A stretch of DNA of 49,645 nt from Neomegalonema sp. (GTDB lineage Bacteria; Pseudomonadota; Alphaproteobacteria; Rhodobacterales; Rhodobacteraceae): positions 1 through 49,645 of the forward strand of contig NZ_JAQTXI010000024.1 of the NCBI RefSeq assembly GCF_028688855.1, given 5' to 3'. Made by a program: the position numbers and the translations under genes. Numbering within the stretch: the stretch's first letter is position 1; each line of letters starts with the position of its first letter. Under the pieces are notes generated by a model. It worked only from the letters and a program-made list of their open reading frames with translations. It did no database searches and had not been told where the DNA came from. This document shows positions 33,257 to 42,898 of this stretch, one piece after another.

Positions 33257-34612
33257 GTGCTCGACGCCATCTCCTCCATTCCCTATCTCGGCGTGCTGCT
33301 GACCTACGTCCTGCCCTTCCTTCTGGTGCTGAGCGTGGTGGTGGCGGTGCATGAATACGGCCATTACATCGTCGCGCGCTGGCGGGGCGTGCATTCCGAG
33401 GTGTTTTCGGTGGGCATCGGCCCCGAGGTCTTCGGCTGGAACGACAGGCGCGGCACGCGCTGGCGGATCTCGGCGCTTCCGCTGGGGGGCTACGTGCGCT
33501 TCCGGGGCGACGCCGACGAGGCCAGCGCCACCGTGGACGAAGCCGCCATGGCCAGGCTCACGCCCGAGGAGAAGGCGCGCAGCTTTCCCGCCGCCTCGCT
33601 GCTGAGCCGCGCGCTGATCGTGGCGGCGGGTCCGGTGTTCAACTTCGTGCTGGCGGCCTTCATCTTTTCGGCGATGGCCTTCGGGCGGGGTCTGCCGGGC
33701 GACGCGCCGGTGGTGGGCTCGGCCCCGCAGACCAGTCAGGCCTGGGAGGCGGGCCTGCGTCCCGGAGACCGCCTCGTCAGCTACGACGGCCGGGCTCTGG
33801 AGAGCTTCTCGCAATTCCTGAACGCCCTGGATCCCGCCGATTCCGCGCCGAAGCCTCTGGTCCTGCTGCGCGACGGGCGCGAGATGACGCTCCCCTTCGC
33901 CTATGTCCGGACGGCCCGCGTGACGGGGGTGAGCCCCGGTTCTCCGGCGGCCGAGGCGGGCCTGCGCAAGGGCGACGTGATCCTGTCCCTCAACGGCGAG
34001 CCCACCCCCAATTTCGACGAATTGTCGCAGCGGATCGAGTCCCTGGGCGCGGCTCCGGCCCTGATCGAGGTGGCGCGCGGCGACGGAAGGCTGACCCTCT
34101 CCGTCACGCCCGAGATCCGCGAGATCCGCCTCCCGACGGGCGAACTCAAGACCCGCGCCCTGATGGGGCTGCGCAACGACGAATTCTTCGGCGCCTCGGC
34201 GGGCTTCGAGCGCATGGGGCTGGCCGAATCGGCCGTCCACGGCGTGAAGGAGACGGGCATGATCCTCGGCCTGACGCTCCGGCATCTGGGCGACCTGATC
34301 GTCGGGAGGGGGGATCTGGACACCATCAGCGGACCGGTCGGAATCGCCGAGGTTTCAGGCCAGGCCGCCCGCATGGGGCTGGATACGGTGATCCGCCTGA
34401 CGGCCATCGTCTCGGCCTCTATCGGACTTCTTAACCTTTTCCCAATACCAATTCTGGACGGGGGACGGTTAGTGTTCTATGCCATAGAGGGAATTCTGGG
34501 ACGGCCCCTGAGCCTGCGCGCGCAAGAAATCGGCGCGGGCGTGGGGGTCGCGCTGATGTTGATGCTGATGGCTTTCGCCACCTTCAACGATCTGACGAGG
34601 ATTTTCTCCTGA
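33257..34612 (+). CDS. rseP: site-2 intramembrane metalloprotease RseP
   Basis: The 451-residue inner-membrane protease cleaves anti-sigma factors and signal-peptide remnants. The zinc motif HEYGH lies in VAVHEYGHYIVARWRGVHSE near residue 33, the loop PLGGYVRFRGD follows, and the second metal site is in PIPILDGGRLVFY near the end. A PDZ domain (VTGVSPGSPAAEAGLRKGDV) lies in the middle. The start is GTG with AAAGGGA upstream. It sits eleven bases after dxr and upstream of bamA, as usual. Confidence 0.95.
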   Translation: MLDAISSIPYLGVLLTYVLPFLLVLSVVVAVHEYGHYIVARWRGVHSEVFSVGIGPEVFGWNDRRGTRWRISALPLGGYVRFRGDADEASATVDEAAMARLTPEEKARSFPAASLLSRALIVAAGPVFNFVLAAFIFSAMAFGRGLPGDAPVVGSAPQTSQAWEAGLRPGDRLVSYDGRALESFSQFLNALDPADSAPKPLVLLRDGREMTLPFAYVRTARVTGVSPGSPAAEAGLRKGDVILSLNGEPTPNFDELSQRIESLGAAPALIEVARGDGRLTLSVTPEIREIRLPTGELKTRALMGLRNDEFFGASAGFERMGLAESAVHGVKETGMILGLTLRHLGDLIVGRGDLDTISGPVGIAEVSGQAARMGLDTVIRLTAIVSASIGLLNLFPIPILDGGRLVFYAIEGILGRPLSLRAQEIGAGVGVALMLMLMAFATFNDLTRIFS

Positions 34613-34647
34613 GCCCGTCGCGGCGGGCGCGGCGCAGCGGAGCGGAC

Positions 34648-37002
34648 ATGTCGATGAGGGCCGGAATGAGGCGCGTGAGGATCTTGGATAAATCGGCCGG
34701 GCGCCTCTGCGCCGTCAGCCTTCTGGCTCTGGGGCTGGCCTGGGCGGCGCCTTCGCCGCTCGGAGCGCAGCAGACGGCCGTGATCGGCCGCATCATCGTC
34801 GAGGGCGTCCAGCGCGTGGACGCGGCGACGGTCCGCAGCTACATGCGCGTCCAGGAAGGCTCGCCCGCCGACGCGGTGGCGATCAACGAATCGTTGCGGG
34901 CGCTCTACGACACGGGCCTCTTCGCCGACGTGCGCGTCGAGCCCGCCGGGTCGGATCTGCGGGTGACGGTGGTCGAGAACCCCGTGATCAACGAGATCGC
35001 CTTCGAGGGCAACCGCCGCATCGACGACGACGCCCTCGCGGGCGTGGTCCAGAGCCAGGCGCGCCGGGTCTTCACCCGCGCCCGCGCCGAGGCCGACGCC
35101 GCCGCCATCCTGGAGGCCTACCGCAGTTCGGGCCGCCATGCGGCCACCGTCGAGCCCAAGATCATCCAGCTCGACCAGAACCGCGTGAACCTCGTCTTCG
35201 AGATCGTCGAGGGCGAGCGCGCCGAAGTGCGGCGCATCGACTTCGTGGGCAATCAGGCCTTCTCCTCGGGCCGTCTGAGGGATGTGGTCTCGACGCGCGA
35301 ATCGGCCTGGTGGCGCTTCTTCTCGACCACCGACTTCTACGACGCCGACCGCATGGACTACGACCGCGAGCTGCTGCGGCGCTTCTATCTGAACAACGGC
35401 TACGCCGACGTCCAGGTGACCGCCGCCACCGCCGAGGTCGCGCCCGGCGACGACGGCTTCTACATGACCTACTCCATCGAGGAAGGCCCGCTCTACCGCT
35501 TCGGCGCGGTGGACGTCGAGGTCGACGTCGAGGGCGTGGATCCCGAGACCCTGCGCGGCGCCATCCTGACCCGCTCCGGCTCCTGGTTCAGCGCCGAGCA
35601 GGTCGAGAAGAGCGTCAGCGACATGACCTACAAGCTCGGCGAGAACGGCTACGCCTTCACGCGCATCGAGCCCCGCCTCGACCGCGATCCCGAGGCCCTG
35701 ACCGTCGGCGTGACCTACGCCGTGACCTCGGGCCCGGCGGTCTACGTCGAGCGCATCGACGTCACGGGCAACAGCCGCACCCTGGACCGCGTCGTCCGCC
35801 GCGAGTTCGAGCTCTCCGAAGGCGACGCCTTCAACGCCGTGCAGCTCCAGCGTTCGCGCACCAACATCCGCGCGCTCGGCTTCTTCAAGACCGTCGAGCT
35901 GACCTCGCGCGAGGGCTCCGCGCCCGACCGCATGATCGTCACGGCGGCTCTGGAGGAGGCGTCGACGGGCTCGCTGCAATTCGGCCTCGGCTTCTCCTCC
36001 AGCGAGAACGTGTCGGGCGAAGTCGCGCTGATCGAGCGCAACCTCCTGGGCCGCGGACAATATCTGCGCCTGCGCGGCCGCCTCTCCAGCACCCGCACCC
36101 TGGTGGACATGAGCTTCACCGAGCCCTATTTCCTCGGGCGCGATCTGGCGGCGGGCTTCGACGCCTATCACACCGAGGTCGACAACCAGTCCTCCTCCTC
36201 CTACGACACGCGCAACACGGGCTTCCGTCCGCGTCTGAGCTTCCCGGTCGGGCAATACGCGACCTTCTCGCCGCGCTACCAGATCTCGCGCGACGAGTTG
36301 CGCGACGTGCCTTCCGACGCCTCGCCCTTCATCAAGCGCGACGTCGGCCAGGAATGGACCTCCTCCGTCGGCTACAGCGCGAGCTACGACCGCCGCAACG
36401 ACCCCATCGAGCCGACGCGCGGCTACATCCTGCGCGCCGATCAGGACATCTCGGGCCTCGCCGGAGACACGCGCTACGTCCGCACCCGCCTCAGCGGCAA
36501 GGCGCACATGCCCATCTACCGCGACAGCGTGGTGGGCAGCCTCGAAGTCGAGGGCGGCGCGATCCTGGGCTTCGGCGGCTACGACGTGAAGACCACCGAC
36601 CGCTTCTTCCTCGGCGGCGACAGCTTCCGCGGCTTCGAGCCCGGCGGCCTCGGCCCGCGCGATTCGGGCGACTCGCTGGGCGGCAACTATTTCGCCATGG
36701 CCCGCGCCGAAGTCACCTTCCCGCTCGGCCTGCCCCAGGAATACGGCGTTTCGGGCGGCGTCTTCGCCGATGCGGGCACCGTCTGGAACGTGGACAAGCC
36801 GACCACCAGCTACACGGACGCGAGCGGGAATCCCGCCGTCGCCACGGTGGACGACGGCCTCAAGTTCCGCGCTTCGGTGGGCGCGAGCCTCTTCTGGTCT
36901 TCGCCCTTCGGCCCCATCCGTCTGAACTTCGCGACTCCCATCGTGAAGGAGGATTATGATGAGGCCGAGTATTTCCGCCTGACCGCCGGCACGCGCTTCT
37001 GA
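34648..37002 (+). CDS. bamA: outer-membrane protein assembly factor BamA
   Basis: The 784-residue Omp85 protein has a signal peptide (cleavage near LGAQ-QTAV). Five POTRA domains follow to about residue 440 (IIVEGVQRVDAATVRSYMRV; EIAFEGNRRIDDDALAG; VRRIDFVGNQAFSSGRL; RFGAVDVEVDVEGVD; VERIDVTGNSRTLDRVV). A 16-strand barrel ends in the assembly signal FRLTAGTRF. Barrel loop 6 shows the conserved region around FLGGDSFRGFEPGG, the VRGF/Y-type motif. It inserts beta-barrel proteins into the outer membrane. Confidence 0.97.
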   Translation: MSMRAGMRRVRILDKSAGRLCAVSLLALGLAWAAPSPLGAQQTAVIGRIIVEGVQRVDAATVRSYMRVQEGSPADAVAINESLRALYDTGLFADVRVEPAGSDLRVTVVENPVINEIAFEGNRRIDDDALAGVVQSQARRVFTRARAEADAAAILEAYRSSGRHAATVEPKIIQLDQNRVNLVFEIVEGERAEVRRIDFVGNQAFSSGRLRDVVSTRESAWWRFFSTTDFYDADRMDYDRELLRRFYLNNGYADVQVTAATAEVAPGDDGFYMTYSIEEGPLYRFGAVDVEVDVEGVDPETLRGAILTRSGSWFSAEQVEKSVSDMTYKLGENGYAFTRIEPRLDRDPEALTVGVTYAVTSGPAVYVERIDVTGNSRTLDRVVRREFELSEGDAFNAVQLQRSRTNIRALGFFKTVELTSREGSAPDRMIVTAALEEASTGSLQFGLGFSSSENVSGEVALIERNLLGRGQYLRLRGRLSSTRTLVDMSFTEPYFLGRDLAAGFDAYHTEVDNQSSSSYDTRNTGFRPRLSFPVGQYATFSPRYQISRDELRDVPSDASPFIKRDVGQEWTSSVGYSASYDRRNDPIEPTRGYILRADQDISGLAGDTRYVRTRLSGKAHMPIYRDSVVGSLEVEGGAILGFGGYDVKTTDRFFLGGDSFRGFEPGGLGPRDSGDSLGGNYFAMARAEVTFPLGLPQEYGVSGGVFADAGTVWNVDKPTTSYTDASGNPAVATVDDGLKFRASVGASLFWSSPFGPIRLNFATPIVKEDYDEAEYFRLTAGTRF

Positions 37003-37042
37003 CGCCTGACGGAACCCAGGCTGACGCAAGAGGGCCCTTCTC

Positions 37043-37615
37043 ATGGCGCGAGTCCTTCCCTCTCCGCGCCGCCTTGCGGCGGCGTGGATCGCGGCCTTCC
37101 TGCTGACGGCGGCTCCGGCCTTCGCCGAGGAGGCCGCGCCGCCGCCTCAGGTGGTGACCATCAAGATGGATCGGGTGCTCGCGGAATCCGCGGCCGGCAA
37201 GGAGGCGGGGCGCAAGCTCGAAGCTCTGGCCGAGGGGCTGCGCAACGACTTCCGCGCCCGCGAACGCGAGCTCAAGACCGAGGAGCAGGCCATCGCGGTG
37301 GTGCGCTCGCAGATCGACGAGGCCGAGTTCCTGCGCCGCGTCCAGGCCTTCGAGCAGCGGCGGCGCCAATATGACGAGGACCGGCTCGATTCCGAGGAGC
37401 GCCTCGCCGCGACCCGCAAGGGGGCGCTGGTGGAGCTGCGCCGTCAGCTCGCGCCGGTGCTCCAGGAGATCATGATGCGCCGTCAGGCGCGGGTCATGCT
37501 CGACGAGAGCCAGATCATCCTCGCCGCCCGCGAACTGGACGTGACCGAAGAGGCCATCCGCGCCTTCGACGCCGTGGCCCATCCCTTCGAGGTGCGCCTC
37601 CCGGATCCGGAATGA
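37043..37615 (+). CDS. skp: OmpH/Skp-family periplasmic chaperone
   Basis: The 190-residue protein has a signal peptide (cleavage near AFA-EEAAP). A short beta strand (VVTIKMDRVLAESAAGKEAG) and a long charged coiled coil (about 65-150) follow, as in Skp, whose trimer holds unfolded outer-membrane proteins for BamA. It lies 40 bases after bamA, in the place where Skp-like genes usually stand, ahead of fabZ. The coiled coil is rich in Arg, Glu and Ala. Identification rests on context, length and coiled-coil layout. Confidence 0.88.
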   Translation: MARVLPSPRRLAAAWIAAFLLTAAPAFAEEAAPPPQVVTIKMDRVLAESAAGKEAGRKLEALAEGLRNDFRARERELKTEEQAIAVVRSQIDEAEFLRRVQAFEQRRRQYDEDRLDSEERLAATRKGALVELRRQLAPVLQEIMMRRQARVMLDESQIILAARELDVTEEAIRAFDAVAHPFEVRLPDPE

Positions 37616-37754
37616 AGGGCCGCAAGACGACGCGGCGGGGCGCGCTTGACCTTGGTCGGGCGCTTCCGGCAGATTGATCGACCGGGCGGACGCGGAGGAG
37701 TCGGGGGATTCGCGGTCCGCAGGACATTCAGGGCCCCCGGAGGGAGATGACGGC

Positions 37755-38261
37755 ATGGCGCCTGCGGAGGCTTCGGCGGAGCCGGCGGAACGGAGCGAAA
37801 AGGGCGAGAGCTTCGGTCTCGACCGCATCCTGCGGATGATTCCGCATCGCTATCCGTTTCTGATGATCGACGCGATCCGCGACCTGCATCAGCGCGAGCG
37901 GGCGGTGGGGATCAAGAACGTCACCATCAACGAGCCGCATTTCACCGGGCATTTCCCCGATCACGCGATCATGCCCGGCGTGCTGGCGATCGAGGCCATG
38001 GCCCAGACCGCCGCCGTGCTGGTGGTGCACAGCCTCGGCATGGAGGGGCGGGGCATGCTCGTCTACTTCATGACCATCGACGAGGCGCGCTTCCGCAAGC
38101 CGGTCTTCCCCGGCGACCGGCTGGAGCTGCATGTGGCCGTCGAGCGCAACAAGGGCCGCGTCTGGCGCTTCAAGGGCGAAGGCCGCGTGGAGGGCGTCGT
38201 GGTCTCCGAGGCGACCTTCAGCGCCATGATCATGGATCCGCCCGAGAAGCCCGCCGTCTGA
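37755..38261 (+). CDS. fabZ: 3-hydroxyacyl-ACP dehydratase FabZ
   Basis: The 168-residue hot-dog-fold enzyme dehydrates 3-hydroxyacyl-ACP in fatty acid synthesis. It has ILRMIPHRYPFLMIDAI, the catalytic block NEPHFTGHFPDHAIMPGVL and IEAMAQTAAVLV (His and Glu present), and KPVFPGDRLELHV. The first 25 residues are a loose Ala/Glu-rich extension. The ATG at 37755 has GGAGGGAG upstream. lpxD, which often precedes fabZ, is not here; this bamA-ompH-fabZ order resembles that of Rhodobacterales. Confidence 0.96.
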   Translation: MAPAEASAEPAERSEKGESFGLDRILRMIPHRYPFLMIDAIRDLHQRERAVGIKNVTINEPHFTGHFPDHAIMPGVLAIEAMAQTAAVLVVHSLGMEGRGMLVYFMTIDEARFRKPVFPGDRLELHVAVERNKGRVWRFKGEGRVEGVVVSEATFSAMIMDPPEKPAV

Positions 38262-38486
38262 CCCCGCCGCCCGATCCCGGACGCCTTCCCGGCTCCGCCC
38301 TGCGGAAAGCCGGGGCGGAGGCCTCCGGCTCCGTCGCGCGGGCGGGAAAAGGCCGCGACCTCTCCGGAGGAGCCGACGGAAAGGGCCGCTCCAGCGCGTA
38401 TGGAGAATTCATCCGCAGCGCAAAAGGCGCCAGGCTGAAGACCCGATTCCGGACATCCGCCCCCCTCCCTCGGAGCATGACCCCCC

Positions 38487-39296
38487 ATGAGCGTCCATCC
38501 ATCCGCCCGCATCCATCCTTCGGCCGTCGTGGAGGCCGGGGCGAGGCTCGGCGCCGATTGCGTCGTGGGGCCCTTTTCGGTCGTCGGGCCGGAGGTGGTT
38601 CTGGGCGAGGGCTGCGTCCTGCATTCTCACGTCGTGGCGGTCGGCTGGACCGAAATCGGCCCGCGCACCGAGATCTTTCCCTTCGCCTCGCTCGGGCACA
38701 AGCCGCAGGATCTGAAGTTCCGGGGCGAGCGCTCGCGCCTGAGCATCGGCGCGGACTGCCAGATCCGCGAGGGCGTGACCATGAATCCCGGCACCGAAGG
38801 CGGCGGCGGCGTCACCACGGTGGGCGACGGCTGCATGTTCATGGCGGGCGCCCATGTGGCGCATGACTGCCGGATCGGCGACCGCGTGATCTTCGCCAAC
38901 AACGCCACCTGCGCGGGCCATGTGACGGTCGGCGACTTCGCCTTTCTCGGCGGACTTTCGGCGGTGCATCAGTTCGTGCGGATCGGGACTCAGGCGATGC
39001 TCGGCGGCATGAGCGGGCTGGAGCGCGATCTGATCCCCTTCGGCATGGCGGTCGGCGACCGGGCGCGGCTCTCGGGGCTGAACGTGGTGGGCATGAAGCG
39101 CCGGGGCTTCAACCACTCCCAGGTGCTGGAGCTGCGCGGCGGCTATCGGCGCATCTTCGAGGAGCCCGAAGGCGGAAGCCTCGAAGAGCGCGCCCGCGCC
39201 GCGCTGGCGGCCGCGCCGGAGAATCCCGCCCTCCGCGAGATGGCGGAGTTCATCCTCGAAGGCGGCGACCGGCGTTTCTGCACGCCCGCGACATGA
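38487..39296 (+). CDS. lpxA: UDP-N-acetylglucosamine acyltransferase
   Basis: The 269-residue enzyme adds the first 3-hydroxyacyl chain of lipid A. The left-handed beta helix is seen as hexapeptide repeats (IHPSAVVEAGARLGADCVVG, then VVLGEGCVLHSHVV). The catalytic histidine is in GAHVAHDCRIGDRV near residue 125, and the C-terminal helical part starts near residue 190 (LNVVGMKRRGF). GGAG precedes the ATG. The 225-base gap before it has only a possible CTCCGCCC/GGGCGGAG hairpin and no gene. It overlaps lpxI by four bases. Confidence 0.97.
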   Translation: MSVHPSARIHPSAVVEAGARLGADCVVGPFSVVGPEVVLGEGCVLHSHVVAVGWTEIGPRTEIFPFASLGHKPQDLKFRGERSRLSIGADCQIREGVTMNPGTEGGGGVTTVGDGCMFMAGAHVAHDCRIGDRVIFANNATCAGHVTVGDFAFLGGLSAVHQFVRIGTQAMLGGMSGLERDLIPFGMAVGDRARLSGLNVVGMKRRGFNHSQVLELRGGYRRIFEEPEGGSLEERARAALAAAPENPALREMAEFILEGGDRRFCTPAT

Positions 39297-40165
39297 AGGC
39301 CGCGCCGGAGGCTCTGGGGCTGATCGCCGGGAGCGGCGCCCTGCCCCGGGAGATCGCCGAGGCGCGCCGCGCGGCGGGAGATCGCTGTTTCATCATCGCT
39401 CTGGAGGGCGCTTGCGGCGCCTGGGTCGAGGCTCATCCGCACGAGCGTCTTGCGGCGGGTCGGGCGGGGGCGATCTTCGCGGCCCTGCGGCGGGCGGGGG
39501 TGAGGCGCGTGGCCTTCGCGGGCGGCTTCCTGAGGCCGCGTCTGCGGGCGCTCCGCTTCGACTGGACGGGGCTGCGGATGGTCTTCCGGGCGGCGCGTCT
39601 GATGCGGCGCGGCGACGACGGGCTCTTGCGGGGTCTGGCGGAGATCTTCGCGGAGCAGGGATTCGAGCTGGTCGGGGCGGCGGAGCTGCTGCCGGAGGCG
39701 GTGGCGCGTCCGGGACTTCTGGCGGGGCCTGCGCCCTCGGCGGAGGATCTGGCGGACGCGCGGCGCGCGGCGCGGATCGTGGCGGCGCTCGGGCCGCTGG
39801 ACGTGGGACAGGGCGCGGTGGTGGCGCGGGGGCTCTGCCTGGCGGTGGAGGCCATCGAGGGCACCGACCTCCTCCTGGAGCGGCTCGCGGCCCTGCCTGC
39901 GGCGCGGCGAGCCTCGGCGCCTGCGCCTTCGGGGGCGCTGTTCAAGGGCCGCAAGCCCGGTCAGGATTCCCGGCTCGACCTGCCCGCCATCGGCCCCCGC
40001 ACCCTGGAGAAGGTCGCGGCGGCGGGGTTGAAGGGGGTGGCTCTGGAGGCGGGCGGAACCCTGATTCTCGAAGCGGGCGCCTGCCTCGAACTGGCGGACC
40101 GGCTTGGGCTTTTCGTCTACGGGCTGGAGCTTTCGCCGCATCCGGAGTCCGGGGAGCGGGTCTGA
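39293..40165 (+). CDS. lpxI: UDP-2,3-diacylglucosamine pyrophosphatase LpxI
   Basis: The 290-residue protein hydrolyses UDP-2,3-diacylglucosamine to lipid X, doing the work of LpxH in alphaproteobacteria. It begins LGLIAGSGALPREIAEARRA, the LpxI start, and continues VRRVAFAGGFLRPRL. The DUF1009 core reads DVGQGAVVARGLCLAVEAIEG, and the substrate region reads KGRKPGQDSRLDLPAIG. ATGA overlap with lpxA indicates coupling. lpxB does not follow; the next gene is an unrelated hydrolase. Confidence 0.94.
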   Translation: MKAAPEALGLIAGSGALPREIAEARRAAGDRCFIIALEGACGAWVEAHPHERLAAGRAGAIFAALRRAGVRRVAFAGGFLRPRLRALRFDWTGLRMVFRAARLMRRGDDGLLRGLAEIFAEQGFELVGAAELLPEAVARPGLLAGPAPSAEDLADARRAARIVAALGPLDVGQGAVVARGLCLAVEAIEGTDLLLERLAALPAARRASAPAPSGALFKGRKPGQDSRLDLPAIGPRTLEKVAAAGLKGVALEAGGTLILEAGACLELADRLGLFVYGLELSPHPESGERV

Positions 40166-40298
40166 ACCTCCGGACGCGCCCGGAGCGGGATCTTGCGGCG
40201 CAAGCGCCACAGGACGCAGGGCGCTCAACCGTCGCGCGATCCGGTCATGGCGTCCGGGGCCGGGCTCTGGCAGATTGCCCCTTCTGAAGGAGGGGACG

Positions 40299-41144
40299 AT
40301 GCGCCCGTGGACCGCGACTCTCAAGGCGGCGCTTCCGGCGGCGTTCCTCGCCGCGCTCCTGGCCTATGGGCTGACGCTGCTTTACGCGTGGATGAATCCG
40401 GAAAGGCTGATCTATCAGCTGGATCGCCGTCCGGTCACGCCGGAGGAGGCGGGCCTTGGAGGGCTCTTCTCCGCCGAGGAGATCCGCGCCGCCGACGGCA
40501 CGATCCTGACCGTCTGGGCGACGCCCGGCGCGCCGAGGCGTCCGGTGGTGCTTTATCTCATGGGCGAGGCGGGCGGTCTGGCGGATCGGGCGGCGCGTCT
40601 GCGGCGCTTCGCCGAAGAGGGCTACGGCGTGGCGGCTCTGGCTTGGCGCGGGTCGAGCGGCGCCCCGGGCGCGCCCTCGGAGGAGGCTTTCCTCGCGGAT
40701 GCGGCGGCCGTCTATGACGCCCTGCCGGAGCTGCTCGGCCAGCGCCCGACGAGCTGGCGCGTGGTGGCCTATGGCGAGAGCCTCGGGAGCGCGGTGGCGG
40801 CGCGTCTGGCCGCCGAGAGGCCTCTGGGGGCGGTGGTTCTGGAATCTCCCTTCGTGTCGATCCGGGCTCTGGCGGAGGAGAATTTCGCCTTTCTGCCTGC
40901 GGGAGTCGCGCCGGACTCCTTCGACATGCTGACCTCCGTGCAGGCATTGCAGATTCCGGTCCTGGTGATGTATGGCGGGCGCGACGCCGCCGTGCCGCCC
41001 GAGCAGAGCGCGCGCATCTTCGACGCCGCTCCGGAGCCCCGACGCGTCTTCCATGCGCCCGAGGCGGGACATGGGGCGCTCTGGAGCCATGGCGGCTTCG
41101 AGGTCACGGCGGGCTTCATCGAATATTTCGCCCGCTTCCGATAG
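40299..41144 (+). CDS. membrane-anchored alpha/beta hydrolase
   Basis: The 281-residue protein has one N-terminal anchor (about 10-32) followed by an alpha/beta hydrolase domain of the ABHD13/Bem46 type. The nucleophile elbow reads [13 protein letters not shown], the acid lies in [17 protein letters not shown] and the catalytic His in [12 protein letters not shown], so the triad is complete. [11 protein letters not shown] forms the oxyanion region, where HGN or HGG is more common. The substrate is unknown. AGGAGGGG precedes the ATG. It probably faces the periplasm. Confidence 0.85.
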   Translation: MRPWTATLKAALPAAFLAALLAYGLTLLYAWMNPERLIYQLDRRPVTPEEAGLGGLFSAEEIRAADGTILTVWATPGAPRRPVVLYLMGEAGGLADRAARLRRFAEEGYGVAALAWRGSSGAPGAPSEEAFLADAAAVYDALPELLGQRPTSWRVVAYGESLGSAVAARLAAERPLGAVVLESPFVSIRALAEENFAFLPAGVAPDSFDMLTSVQALQIPVLVMYGGRDAAVPPEQSARIFDAAPEPRRVFHAPEAGHGALWSHGGFEVTAGFIEYFARFR

Positions 41145-41164
41145 GGCGGAAGGAAGGGGGATTC

Positions 41165-41503
41165 ATGCCGGTCTGGCTGACGACGGGCGCGGTCTATGCG
41201 GGGGCGGCCCTCATGGAGATCGCCGGATGCTTCGCCTTCTGGGCCTGGCTGAGGATGGGGAGGTCGGTCTGGTGGCTGGCGCCGGGGATGCTGGCTCTGG
41301 CGGCCTTCGCGGCCCTGCTGACCCTCGCGCCGACCGAGGAGGCGGGCCGGGCCTACGCCGCTTACGGCGGAGTCTACATCGCGGCCTCGATGCTCTGGCT
41401 GGCGCTGGTCGAGGGACAGAAGCCCGACCAATGGGACATGCTCGGGGTGGCTCTGGCTCTGGCGGGGGCGGCGGTGATCCTCTTCGCGCCGCGCGGCGGC
41501 TGA
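41165..41503 (+). CDS. YnfA/UPF0060-family membrane protein
   Basis: The 112-residue protein has four membrane helices and the YnfA pattern: [21 protein letters not shown] near the start, [23 protein letters not shown] in the middle and [20 protein letters not shown] near the end. The fold is that of small multidrug transporters, but the substrate of this family is uncertain. GGAAGGGGG precedes the ATG, and the gene follows the hydrolase by 20 bases. Confidence 0.92.
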   Translation: MPVWLTTGAVYAGAALMEIAGCFAFWAWLRMGRSVWWLAPGMLALAAFAALLTLAPTEEAGRAYAAYGGVYIAASMLWLALVEGQKPDQWDMLGVALALAGAAVILFAPRGG

Positions 41504-41517
41504 GGCCTTGACGCAGA

Positions 41518-41545
41518 AGGCCCGCACGGTCTCCCGCGCGGGCCT
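41518..41545. terminator. hairpin between convergent ynfA-like and livJ-like genes
   Basis: AGGCCCGC (41518-41525) and GCGGGCCT (41538-41545) pair perfectly around a 12-base loop. It stands between the two convergent stops. T-runs are absent on both sides, so it is a weak or Rho-assisted bidirectional terminator. Confidence 0.5.
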
Positions 41546-41571
41546 CCCGAAGCTCGATGAGGCGCCGAAGC

Positions 41572-42699
41572 TTATTCGGCGGGCTCGACGACCGCGGCCG
41601 AAGCCGGAACCGAGGCGCCTTCCACCCATTCATAGACCACGAAGGCCGGGGATTTCAGATCGCCGTTCTCGTCATAGGACAGCGCGCCGAGCACCGTCGG
41701 GATCTCGAGGCCGCCCTTGAGCGCCTCGGCGACGGCCGCGGCGTCCTCGGCGTCTGCGGCCGCCTCGATGCCCGCCTTCAGCACCTGCACGGCGGCGTAG
41801 GCGTTGATGGTGAAGGGCTCCACGGCGAAGCCCTTGGCGGTCAGGTCGTCCACGGCCTCCTTGGCGATGGGGTTGTCGGTGGTGTCGAGGGCGCTGGTGA
41901 AGAGCGTGCCTTCGCCCGCTTCGGTGGCGATGGCCCAGTATTCGTTGGTCGAGAGGCCTTCGCCGCCGAGGATCCGCGCCTCGACGCCCTGATCCTTCAG
42001 CTGACGCGCCAGAAGGCCCGCCTCGGGATGATAGCCGCCGAAATAGATGGTGTCGGCGCCGGCGGCCTTCAGACGGCCGACGAGGACGCTGAAGTCCTTC
42101 TCGCCGGGGGTGACGGTCTCGTAGAGGACTTCCGTGACGCCGCCCTTGTTGACGGCCTCCTTGAAGGCGTCGGCGAGGCCCTTGCCGTAGGGGGCCTTGT
42201 CGTGGATCACGGCGACCTTGGCCTCGGGCAGGTTCCGGAGCACATGCTCGGCCAGAACGAGGGCCTGCTGATCGTCGCGACCGCAGGTGCGGAAGATGGT
42301 CTCCAGGCCGCGCTGGGTGAGCGCGGGCGTGGTGGCGGTGGGGGTGATCATCAGCACGCCGTTTTCGGCGAGCAGGTCCGAAACCGGCATGGCGTTGCCC
42401 GAGGTGACCGGTCCGATGACGAAGTGCACGCCCGCGCCGAGGAGATTGTTGGCCGCCGAGACCGCCTGACGAGCCTCGCCGGCGTCGTCTTCGAGGCGCA
42501 CGACGAGCTGCTGGCCGAGGACGCCGCCCGCCTTGTTGATGACGTCGACGGCGCTTTCGACGCCCTCCTTGACCTGAATGCCGTAGGCGGCCACGCCGCC
42601 CGTGACGGGGGCGATGACGCCGATGACGATCTCCGCCTGCGCGACGGATCCGAAGGTCACGCCCGCCATCAACGCCAGAGCAGTCGCAGTGAGACGCAT
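41572..42699 (-). CDS. livJ: branched-chain amino acid ABC transporter substrate-binding protein
   Basis: The 375-residue periplasmic protein has a signal peptide (about 1-22, ending SVAQA). The Leu/Ile/Val-binding fold follows: [60 protein letters not shown] and [19 protein letters not shown]. No permease or ATPase genes of the system are in the window. GGAGG lies seven bases upstream. The 199 bases upstream are part of the sequence duplicated together with the RTX genes. Confidence 0.93.
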   Translation of the reverse strand: MRLTATALALMAGVTFGSVAQAEIVIGVIAPVTGGVAAYGIQVKEGVESAVDVINKAGGVLGQQLVVRLEDDAGEARQAVSAANNLLGAGVHFVIGPVTSGNAMPVSDLLAENGVLMITPTATTPALTQRGLETIFRTCGRDDQQALVLAEHVLRNLPEAKVAVIHDKAPYGKGLADAFKEAVNKGGVTEVLYETVTPGEKDFSVLVGRLKAAGADTIYFGGYHPEAGLLARQLKDQGVEARILGGEGLSTNEYWAIATEAGEGTLFTSALDTTDNPIAKEAVDDLTAKGFAVEPFTINAYAAVQVLKAGIEAAADAEDAAAVAEALKGGLEIPTVLGALSYDENGDLKSPAFVVYEWVEGASVPASAAVVEPAE

Positions 42700-42850
42700 G
42701 TCTTTCCTCCACGGGAGGCCTTGTTTCGGCCTCCGCAATCTTCCGGGCCGGAGGACCCGATGTCCGGCGCTCCTCGTGTTCAGGCTTCGAGCCTGAGACT
42801 TTCGGGCGCCCCTGAAGCTCAAGATGTCGGTCGGATTCCCGCAAACCGCA

Positions 42851-42877
42851 AGCCTTTTCGCGATGAGGGAAAAGGCT
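42851..42877 (-). terminator. terminator-like hairpin after RTX copy 1
   Basis: AGCCTTTTC (42851-42859) and GAAAAGGCT (42869-42877) form a 9-bp stem about 20 bases after the RTX stop. The leftward strand continues TTGCGGTTTG, a poor T-run. Identical hairpins occur after copy 2 (45490-45516) and copy 3 (48156-48182). Confidence 0.5.
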
Positions 42878-42898
42878 CCGGTCGGTTCGGGAGGGGAC

